Shown here in pieces: positions 14,901-20,503 of a DNA stretch of 29,971 bases; positions within the stretch are counted from its first letter, which is position 1; each line of letters opens with the position of its first letter. The notes under the pieces are model-generated. The model saw only the letters and a program-made list of their open reading frames with translations. It searched no databases and was not told the DNA's origin. The position numbers were made by a program, and so were the translations under genes. The stretch is from an uncultured Helcococcus sp. GTDB taxonomy: Bacteria > Bacillota > Clostridia > Tissierellales > Peptoniphilaceae. The stretch lies in the NCBI RefSeq assembly GCF_946998255.1, contig NZ_CAMPYN010000008.1, forward strand, positions 1 to 29,971, given 5' to 3'.

Positions 14901-16425
14901 CTTTACCTTTAATCCTAAGGCTGAATTTGGTCTATTCTTAAAAGAAGACTACACAGAAAATGGAGTAACAATTAAGAAGGATACCCTGCTCCAAAAGATG
15001 ACTTTAGAAAGTCAAGACATAAAAGAAGATAAGAATAGTGTATCAAGAACGGTTACAGGTTCATTTAAAAACATAGAAATAGATGGAAGCTTCTATGTAA
15101 AAGAATTAAATGTAGATGACAACTATATTTTAGATGAAACAAATCATGATCTATCATTTGATTTTTCAGGCACAAATACAAAAAATCAAAATAAGGTAAG
15201 CACAAAGATTGAAAACAAACTTAAGAAAGTAGCCTTATCAATCTTAAAGGTAGAGATGGGAACAATTGGTGAAGACCAAATTCCTGTAGCGGGTGCAAAA
15301 TATAGATTAGTCGCAGTGGATGAAGCTAAGGGAGAAACTACTGTTGGTGAATATATAACAGATCAAGATGGTAGGTTTGAGGTTAAGAACCTAGCAAGAG
15401 GAAGATATTATCTAGTAGAAATCCAATCGCCTAGAGGTTATTTCTTAAATGATGAAAGAATAGATTTTGATTTAAGGCATAAAGACCATGGTGAAGTAAT
15501 AGAAGCTAGGACAGAAAATGAAAAAATACCTGAAATCAAAACCAGTGCTAAAGACAATAAGACTGCTAATAAAGAAATTGACCCTACTAATAAAGTAGAA
15601 ATTGTAGATAATGTAAAATACAAAGACTTAATTGTTGGTAAAGAATATGACCTAGCCGGTCATTTGATGGATAAGGAGACAAATAAAGCAATCTTTGATA
15701 AAGATGGCAAAATGGTAAAATCAAGCTTGAAATTTACACCTGAATCAAGAGATGGTGAAGTAAACTTATTATTTGAAATAGATGCAAGTCTTTTAAGAGG
15801 AAAGGAAATAGTAGTATTTGAAACACTTTATAGGGAAGGTAGACAAGTTGCTATTCATCATGACATAAATGATCAAGCACAAACAGTAAAAATCACCGAT
15901 CCTAAAGGTAAGACCTTTGCTGAATGGGAAAATAAAACAAAAGAAGTAGAAGAAGGTCAAATTTATAAATTAATAGATACATTTAGATATGAAGATTTAA
16001 TTGTAGGAAAAGAGTATAAGTTGATAGCTTATGTGGTCTTTAGAGAAAACGGAGAAATTCTTTCTGAAAAGAAAGATCTTACATTTACACCAGAAAGTAA
16101 GAATGGATCAATCAAAGTAGAATTTGAAATTGATACAAGCAAATTAGGAGGAAAAGAGCTTGTAGTCTTTGAAGAATTATATGACTTAGAAGGTAATTTA
16201 TTAGTAGACCATAAAGATATCAACGATGATGATCAAACTGTTAAAGTAAATAATAAACCGGCATTAGAAGTTGATAGAGAAATAGAAAAAGATAATCCTA
16301 AGACGGGAGATTTTAAAATCATAGCTAATATAAATGCTATAGTATTAGCAATTGCATTTATGTTTTTATTTGATAAGAAATTATTTAGAGCAAGTAACAT
16401 AAAAAATAGGACATATATTAAATAA
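11971..16425 (+). CDS. Giant VaFE/CnaB-repeat, thioester-domain surface adhesin
   Basis: Predicted cell-wall-anchored adhesin, 1484 residues. A signal peptide (about 1-33, ending GVRA) leads to a thioester-like domain (about 45-225) with SYFCIEPG (Cys99) and LQLNSLIW. About eight CnaB/SpaA-type domains follow (roughly 235-1210), recognised by endings such as YIKEIKAPKGYELD, TIQETKAPKGYVLD, YIREIKAPEGYYLD and LVEIQSPRGYFLN; such domains usually carry Lys-Asn isopeptide bonds. Two VaFE repeats (about 1222-1345 and 1346-1460) contain GKEIVVFETLY and GKELVVFEELY. The C terminus has NPKTGD, a hydrophobic span and a basic tail, that is, a sortase signal with N instead of the usual L. RBS AAGGAG at 11958-11963. 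No sortase or minor pilin is nearby, so a housekeeping sortase is assumed. No terminator is obvious after the stop. Confidence 0.92.
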   Translation: MINKQEKLKRLTSFLLAILFLFPFIPIKGVRANEFTGEPPLEANGLSWSSPTKIESVYTWDPKERWDGSHRPGVFYGRKGATTTSMAWITDNKGNSYFCIEPGVSLSTKHTYYRAGEYDGKMAEEIKLAFAFMHNMKYVDGEWLPKDEPSFKSQLQLNSLIWDMLGRTETKTQWLKNNVIDKVYDKIKQQINGTYDHPEHFAGDVKIYRYETKDRKAQTILGYSFKPAEEEEDVVIKSALSLKKESSTPELIQGNQNYTLDGAEYGIYESQNNAISDNDRLGTFVSDSNGNTNSIELSQGVYYIKEIKAPKGYELDTEIYEIDLKEPNQTFIVKDKPKTDPLSLMLKKTDNNGVGLAGAEFEVKYYQEIVSDVAGLTPTYTWVFKTNEEGILAFDEKYRTLGDNIPKDEVGNPAGTIGTYTIQETKAPKGYVLDDSLHIRQLKEESAISNTLLFNAPSQKNESQKMRFTLQKEDLVNKAAHTEGSLEKAIYDVIVVESANKDLKAGDLVKTVETDKDGKILIDELELGTYDIVEKTPSKGYSLNPVAVRVKGQGDDSGAVYTSNVVQIKTNGKALVDLLNEKLEDLNTLNRINANGEEYRIFDKLSERQINLEKKDNPKVYTNELAEYGRISLTKHADGEKGEEEATQSGKRRSEANITFDVFNSKNEKVDSFTTDIFGRATSKYLEQGRYRVSQVTKAPGLINVEDFYVDIEGGFKEYQYNLENYQNLKYLQIVKIDEETGKEILQKDVSFKLLDENKKEIHQEINYPESEILTEFKTSEKGIVQLPNKIKPGIYYIREIKAPEGYYLDPNGEDIKVEIKDDNTKVIIQQVKNTPQKGGLILEKKANILKTTREENGITKLVFEEAYLSDTKWHLIANEDIMSFDGQTKIHSKGDLVQEIITNGKNNVVIEDLALGKYILKEVKVNSKYVLDTKEYEIEFTPQESSIKVDSKTERKFNERKTIEFEIVKEFEDSKHFTFNPKAEFGLFLKEDYTENGVTIKKDTLLQKMTLESQDIKEDKNSVSRTVTGSFKNIEIDGSFYVKELNVDDNYILDETNHDLSFDFSGTNTKNQNKVSTKIENKLKKVALSILKVEMGTIGEDQIPVAGAKYRLVAVDEAKGETTVGEYITDQDGRFEVKNLARGRYYLVEIQSPRGYFLNDERIDFDLRHKDHGEVIEARTENEKIPEIKTSAKDNKTANKEIDPTNKVEIVDNVKYKDLIVGKEYDLAGHLMDKETNKAIFDKDGKMVKSSLKFTPESRDGEVNLLFEIDASLLRGKEIVVFETLYREGRQVAIHHDINDQAQTVKITDPKGKTFAEWENKTKEVEEGQIYKLIDTFRYEDLIVGKEYKLIAYVVFRENGEILSEKKDLTFTPESKNGSIKVEFEIDTSKLGGKELVVFEELYDLEGNLLVDHKDINDDDQTVKVNNKPALEVDREIEKDNPKTGDFKIIANINAIVLAIAFMFLFDKKLFRASNIKNRTYIK

Positions 16426-16486
16426 ATTAAATAAAAAAATAAAAACTTAACAAAAATCATAATAATGGCTCTCATTAGCGTGGTTG

Positions 16487-16500
16487 ACTAATTTATTAGT
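16487..16500. promoter_or_regulatory. Operator-like palindrome upstream of the metal transport genes
   Basis: ACTAATTTATTAGT, a perfect 6+2+6 palindrome, two bases before the -10-like TATAAT (16503-16508). TTGACT at 16484 overlaps it but is only 13 bp from that -10, so the -35 is unclear. The position fits a repressor site, perhaps metal-responsive. Confidence 0.5.
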
Positions 16501-16536
16501 GTTATAATTTATCCGTAATACAATTTGGAGGTAATT

Positions 16537-16740
16537 ATGGATAAATACAAAATATTCGGTCTCCATTGCCAAGAATGTGCAGATGATTTGAAAGAATCAT
16601 TAACAAGAATAGAAAATGGAGATAAAATAAAACTTGATTATAAAAATAAATTGATTTATTTGCCAGAAGATTTAAATTTAGATCAGTTTAACAAACAAAC
16701 TTTTGGAATACAAAAAACTATTCATAGAAGAAGTAGATGA
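16537..16740 (+). CDS. HMA-like metal-binding domain (probable N-terminal part of the CDF transporter)
   Basis: 67 residues from ATG 16537; a TTG frame from 16525 would include the GGAGG ribosome site (16527-16531), so I reject that start. The sequence IFGLHCQECADDLKESLTRIE resembles a heavy-metal-associated domain with a CxxC (CQEC) ligand pair at residues 10-13, followed by the expected beta-alpha pattern. The frame ends at a TGA inside the CDF reading frame. Dropping one base in the A6 run at 16712-16717 would join it in frame to the transporter and give a ~375-residue fusion. So this may be the 5' half of one gene that is frameshifted, read by slippage, or misread in sequencing. Confidence 0.6.
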   Translation: MDKYKIFGLHCQECADDLKESLTRIENGDKIKLDYKNKLIYLPEDLNLDQFNKQTFGIQKTIHRRSR

Positions 16741-17665
16741 CCATGAACACCATCTTGATCATGACCATAGTCATGGGAATGAACACAGTCATAGTCATAG
16801 TCATGATATTGACATATCTGCACCAGGAAAAATGTTAATTGTATTCCTTTTGAACTTATTCTTTTCAATTGCGGAATTTATATTAGGGAATTTATTTATG
16901 TCATCAGCTATACTTTCTGATGCTGTTCATGACTTAGGTGATTCCTTATCAATAGGTCTAGCCTTTATTTTTGAAAAAGTTTCAACAAAAGAGGCTGATG
17001 CTAAATATTCCTTTGGATATAGCAGGTTTTCACTATTAGGAGCCCTTATAACTTCAACAGTATTGATATTTGGTTCTATTTCTATAATATTAAAGGCTAT
17101 ACCAAGCTTTATAAATCCTCATGCACCAAATGAACAAGGTATGTTTTGGATGGCTATTGCAGCTATCATAATAAATGCTTTTTCGGTATGGTTCCTAAGA
17201 GGTGGTGAAAATTCAAATCAGAAATTATTAACAGTTCATGTTTTGGAAGATATGTTTGGCTGGATTGCGGTATTAGTTGTAAGTGTTGTTTTGAAATATA
17301 CTGATTGGTACTTCTTAGATCCAATGCTATCGCTAGCGATTGCTGGATTTATTCTTTATAATGCAGTGCCAGAATTTATAAAATCAGTAAAAACATTCTT
17401 AAATTCAACTCCGCATAATATACCAATAAGTAAAATAGAAAAAGAGATTAGACTAATAGACAGAGTTCATGCAGTTAGCCATTTACACATATGGTCTCTT
17501 GATGGGGAAAATAATGCGTTTACAGTTACTGCATTCGTAGATACCCAAGATGGTGAAGAAATGGAAGAAATAAGACGTGAAATTAGAAATATAATTTCTC
17601 CTTATAGAATGGTTCACTATACTATAGAAGTTATACCTGATGTAGAAAAGGTATTAATATATTAG
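16703..17665 (+). CDS. Cation diffusion facilitator (CzcD/ZitB-like metal exporter)
   Basis: Membrane exporter of Zn2+ or related divalent cations in exchange for protons. The frame opens at TTG 16703 with no ribosome site, so the true N terminus is probably the HMA part at 16537. Numbering from the TTG, there is a His/Asp-rich stretch (about 13-34), six membrane segments, the transport-site motif in TM2 (HDLGD, His76/Asp80), its partner in TM5 (HVLED, His179/Asp183), and a cytoplasmic C-terminal domain with HLHIWSLDGENNAFTVTAFV. His-x3-Asp in both helices suits the zinc-type subgroup. A terminator follows. Metal specificity is inferred. Confidence 0.9.
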   Translation: MEYKKLFIEEVDDHEHHLDHDHSHGNEHSHSHSHDIDISAPGKMLIVFLLNLFFSIAEFILGNLFMSSAILSDAVHDLGDSLSIGLAFIFEKVSTKEADAKYSFGYSRFSLLGALITSTVLIFGSISIILKAIPSFINPHAPNEQGMFWMAIAAIIINAFSVWFLRGGENSNQKLLTVHVLEDMFGWIAVLVVSVVLKYTDWYFLDPMLSLAIAGFILYNAVPEFIKSVKTFLNSTPHNIPISKIEKEIRLIDRVHAVSHLHIWSLDGENNAFTVTAFVDTQDGEEMEEIRREIRNIISPYRMVHYTIEVIPDVEKVLIY

Positions 17666-17682
17666 TTTTTAATAATTGATTA

Positions 17683-17708
17683 AGGTGGAGAATATCTCCA
17701 CTTTTTTC
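17683..17708 (+). terminator. Terminator after the CDF gene
   Basis: GTGGAGA (17685-17691), loop ATA, TCTCCAC (17695-17701), followed by six T. Confidence 0.85.
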
Positions 17709-17734
17709 TTTATTTAAATTAATATCCTATCTCA

Positions 17735-17743
17735 TGTTATAAT
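17735..17743 (+). promoter_or_regulatory. Extended -10 promoter of the exonuclease III gene
   Basis: TGT-TATAAT with no clear -35. It lies about 30 bases before the exonuclease start. Confidence 0.6.
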
Positions 17744-17773
17744 AAAAGCATTATTAAAAATAAAGGAGAAAAT

Positions 17774-18601
17774 ATGAAGTTAATATCATGGAATATTGAT
17801 TCTTTAAATGCAGCCTTGACAAGTGATTCTAATAGGGCTGAGCTTTCTAGACAAGTATTAGAAACTATTAAATATGAAAATGCAGACATAATAGCGATTC
17901 AAGAAACTAAATTACCTGCAAAGGGACCTAGTAAAAAACATATGGAAATATTAGAAGAAAAATTTCCTGAATATAAATACGTTTGGGTTTCTTCACAAGA
18001 ACCTGCAAGAAAAAGTTATGCAGGAACAATGTTTTTATATAAAAAAGAATTAGAACCTGAAGTGACACGTCCTTTTATAGATAGTCCATGTACAATGGAT
18101 TCAGAAGGAAGAATAATTAGTTTAGAATTTGAAGACTTCTATGTAACTAATGTCTATACACCAAATGCTGGAAGCAGCCTTGCTAGATTAGATGATAGAC
18201 AATTATGGGATGAAAAATATGCTGATTACTTATCAAAACTTGATGAAGACAAACCAGTCATTGCATGCGGAGATTTTAATGTTGCTCATGAAGAAATAGA
18301 CTTGGCCCATCCTGAAAATAATAGAAGATCAGCAGGCTTTACTGATGAAGAGAGACAAGGGTTTACAAATCTTTTAAATAGAGGATTCACTGACACTTTT
18401 AGACACATTCATGGTGATGTTGAAGGAGTATATACCTGGTGGGCCCAAAGAGTAAAGACTTCAAAAATAAATAATTCAGGCTGGAGAATTGACTACTTTT
18501 TAGTTAGCGATCGTATTAAAGATAAGGTTAGAATATCGGAAATGATTGACTCAGGTACAAGACAAGACCATACACCTATCGTTTTAGAAATTGAACTTTA
18601 G
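17774..18601 (+). CDS. xth: Exodeoxyribonuclease III (AP endonuclease)
   Basis: Mg2+-dependent exonuclease and AP endonuclease of base excision repair. It covers the EEP fold with SWNIDSL (Asn7), IQETKL (Glu44, metal), the active-site Tyr in NVYTPNAG (Tyr128), GDFNVAHEEIDL (Asp167, Asn169), the GWRIDYFLVS signature and the terminal QDHTPIVLEI (Asp265, His266). At 275 residues it is close to the ExoA/XthA norm. RBS AAAGGAGA is just before the ATG. The 3' neighbour glycosyltransferase follows after 29 bases without a terminator, so they may share a transcript although they are not related in function. Confidence 0.95.
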   Translation: MKLISWNIDSLNAALTSDSNRAELSRQVLETIKYENADIIAIQETKLPAKGPSKKHMEILEEKFPEYKYVWVSSQEPARKSYAGTMFLYKKELEPEVTRPFIDSPCTMDSEGRIISLEFEDFYVTNVYTPNAGSSLARLDDRQLWDEKYADYLSKLDEDKPVIACGDFNVAHEEIDLAHPENNRRSAGFTDEERQGFTNLLNRGFTDTFRHIHGDVEGVYTWWAQRVKTSKINNSGWRIDYFLVSDRIKDKVRISEMIDSGTRQDHTPIVLEIEL

Positions 18602-18630
18602 AATTATTTTAATTTTGCATAGAGGTTATT

Positions 18631-19572
18631 ATGACAAAGGTATCAATTATAGTTCCCTGCTATAATGAAGAAAAAAATATATTTCCTTTTTTTGAATTAT
18701 GTAAAAATACATTAAATCCAAATTTTGAATATGAATATATTTTTGTTAATGATGGAAGTAAGGATAATACTTTCCTCAATATAAAGAAATTAATTAAAGA
18801 TAATAATTCTGATAATATAATTGGGATTAATTTTTCAAGAAATTTCGGAAAAGAATCTGCAATCCTCGCCGGAATAAAAAATTCAACCGGGGATTTAATC
18901 TCATTGATTGATGCGGACTTACAGCAACATCCAAAGTATATTAATCAAATGGTAGAATACCTATCATTAAACGAAGAAACAGATATTGTAGCTTGTTATC
19001 AAAATAGAAGAAAAGAAGGTAAGATTTTAAGCTCTTTCAAATCAATGTTTTATAATTTAATAAATAAAATGAGCAGCACAAAATTTGAAAAAAATGCTTC
19101 GGATTTTAGAACTTTTAGAAGGCAAGTAGCAGAAGCTCTAGTTGATTTGGACGAATACCATAGATTTTCAAAGGGATTATTTGCTTGGGTTGGATTTGAA
19201 GCTCATTATATGCCGTATGAAGTGGAAGAAAGATTGCATGGAAAGACTTCCTGGTCTTTCTCATCCTTAACAAAGTATGCAATTGAAGGCTTTGTTGGCT
19301 TTAGTACCGTACCGTTAAGAATAGCTACTTTATTGGGAATATTTACTTCTATAGCATCATTGATTTATATGATAAGCATTATTATAAAAAAATTAGTGAT
19401 AGGAATAGATGTAGCTGGTTATGCAACCATAGTTAGTTTAATTTTGTTATTATCAGGGATTCAATTGATTTCAATGGGGATTATTGGAGAATATTTAGCA
19501 AGAACTTATATGGAAACTAAAAAACGACCACATTATATTATTAAAAATAAAATTGAAACAGACAATAAATAA
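18631..19572 (+). CDS. GT2-family polyprenyl-phosphate glycosyltransferase (GtrB/CsbB/DPM1-like)
   Basis: Predicted membrane enzyme that moves a sugar from a nucleotide donor to undecaprenyl phosphate on the cytoplasmic face. The N-terminal GT-A domain starts SIIVPCYNEEKNI and contains FVNDGSKDNT, the donor and metal motif IDADLQQ, and the acceptor-region stretch LHGKTSWS. Two C-terminal membrane helices (about 225-255 and 265-290) are followed by GEYLARTYMETKKRP, as in GtrB/CsbB. 313 residues. RBS GAGGT before ATG 18631. A GtrA-like protein is encoded convergently next door; in known systems GtrA-type proteins work with these enzymes to flip the lipid-linked sugar. The sugar is unknown. Confidence 0.9.
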   Translation: MTKVSIIVPCYNEEKNIFPFFELCKNTLNPNFEYEYIFVNDGSKDNTFLNIKKLIKDNNSDNIIGINFSRNFGKESAILAGIKNSTGDLISLIDADLQQHPKYINQMVEYLSLNEETDIVACYQNRRKEGKILSSFKSMFYNLINKMSSTKFEKNASDFRTFRRQVAEALVDLDEYHRFSKGLFAWVGFEAHYMPYEVEERLHGKTSWSFSSLTKYAIEGFVGFSTVPLRIATLLGIFTSIASLIYMISIIIKKLVIGIDVAGYATIVSLILLLSGIQLISMGIIGEYLARTYMETKKRPHYIIKNKIETDNK

Positions 19573-19598
19573 AATTGATGTTATTACATTAAAAAATA

Positions 19599-19645
19599 AA
19601 CCTCCAAAGTTAATTTTTTTATAACTTATGGAGGTTCATTTTTAT
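19599..19645. terminator. Bidirectional terminator
   Basis: AACCTCCA (19599-19606) pairs with TGGAGGTT (19629-19636), extended by AAGTTA/TAACTT around a T-rich loop. T-rich tails on both strands serve the two convergent genes. Confidence 0.75.
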
Positions 19646-20061
19646 TATTGCTTCTTAAATATAAATAGTTTAGAGCCGATATAGTTGGAAACTAATACAA
19701 ATAAATTTGATGCTATCTTCATTAAAAGACCATTATAATTTAACAAGTCAACTCCAATATACATAATGGCTATATCTAAAAATCCGGTTAACAACCTAAC
19801 GGATACAAATGATACTAGTTCTTTAGTAACAATATTTTTATTCCAAGATTTTGATTCAAATACCCATATTTTATTGCTGATAAAAGCGAATATTACAGAG
19901 AATATCCAAGCTAATATGGTACTAGTTACATTTGATAAGTGTAAGGTTTTATAGGATATATAATAACTAATAATATTGATAAGTGTTGTTATCCCGCCAA
20001 AAAAAATATAAAGTATAGGACCTTTATACCTAAAGTAACATTTCATTAAAAAGTTTTTCAT
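19645..20061 (-). CDS. GtrA-like membrane protein
   Basis: 138-residue protein with four predicted membrane helices (about 15-35, 42-64, 80-103 and 112-133) and the GtrA-family landmarks FGGITTLINIISYYI, FAFISNKIWVFES and a C-terminal NYIGSKLFIFKK. GtrA proteins are thought to flip undecaprenyl-phosphate-linked sugars or support the partner glycosyltransferase. The likely partner is the convergent GtrB-like gene, although opposite strands mean separate promoters. Start ATG 20061 with GAGGAG just upstream. Confidence 0.87.
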   Translation of the reverse strand: MKNFLMKCYFRYKGPILYIFFGGITTLINIISYYISYKTLHLSNVTSTILAWIFSVIFAFISNKIWVFESKSWNKNIVTKELVSFVSVRLLTGFLDIAIMYIGVDLLNYNGLLMKIASNLFVLVSNYIGSKLFIFKKQ

Positions 20062-20124
20062 CTTTCTCCTCGTTTTTATTTAATTAATTTTACAAAACAT
20101 AAACTCAAGCTATTGACTAATAAT

Positions 20125-20154
20125 ATTATAATAGGAAAAAGTAAAAAATGGTAA
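20125..20154 (-). promoter_or_regulatory. Possible promoter of the GtrA-like gene
   Basis: Minus-strand TTACCA (20149-20154), 18-bp spacer, TATAAT (20125-20130). Confidence 0.5.
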
Positions 20155-20206
20155 TTAATATAATATTCTGAAAATTAAAAATAAGTAGTTATATATTCTT
20201 TAAATA

Positions 20207-20235
20207 TTGAAAAAAAACAAATATAATGTTAAAAT
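20207..20235 (+). promoter_or_regulatory. Promoter of tRNA-Leu
   Basis: TTGAAA (20207-20212), 17-bp spacer, TAAAAT (20230-20235) preceded by TGT. The predicted start is a few bases before the tRNA. Confidence 0.65.
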
Positions 20236-20246
20236 AAATTTTGTCA

Positions 20247-20333
20247 GCCCGGGTGGCGGAACTGGCAGACGCGCGAGACTCAAAATCTCGTGCCCTCTAG
20301 GGCGTAAGGGTTCGATTCCCTTCCCGGGCACCA
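20247..20333 (+). tRNA. tRNA-Leu (anticodon CAA)
   Basis: Complete class II tRNA of 87 nt with encoded CCA. Acceptor stem GCCCGGG/CCCGGGC, D-arm, anticodon stem CGAGA/TCTCG around loop CTCAAAA (anticodon CAA), a long variable arm TGCCCTCTAGGGCGT and T-arm AGGG-TTCGATT-CCCT. It reads UUG leucine codons. Confidence 0.96.
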
Positions 20334-20344
20334 TATATATTTTC

Positions 20345-20372
20345 AAAACGTGTATTTTACACGTTTTTTTTT
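20345..20372 (+). terminator. Terminator after tRNA-Leu
   Basis: AAAACGTGT (20345-20353), short loop, ACACGTTTT, then a long T run. Confidence 0.85.
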
Positions 20373-20381
20373 ATGCCTAAA

Positions 20382-20410
20382 TTTATAATTGCTTGCAAAT
20401 TTGATATAAT
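20382..20410 (+). promoter_or_regulatory. Promoter of the polA operon
   Basis: TTTATA (20382-20387), 17-bp spacer, TGA-TATAAT (TATAAT at 20405-20410), leaving a leader of about 85 bases before polA in which I see no clear structure. Confidence 0.6.
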
Positions 20411-20503
20411 AGATATGTACGTTAATGCAAACTCAAGTACTAGAAACACTGAGAAAAATTATAATGACTAATAAATAACATTTAAACACAAAGAAGAGGA
20501 AAT

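Noticed and set aside
11971..16425. Pilus gene cluster
   Set aside because: Only one LPxTG-like protein, no sortase and no second pilin nearby; a single adhesin fits better.
16498..16504. AGTGTTA half-site like those of operators O2 and O3
   Set aside because: No matching GACACT arm at the right distance, so it was not called a site of the XRE repressor.
16525..16536. TTG start for the HMA ORF
   Set aside because: This stretch includes the GGAGG ribosome site of the ATG at 16537.
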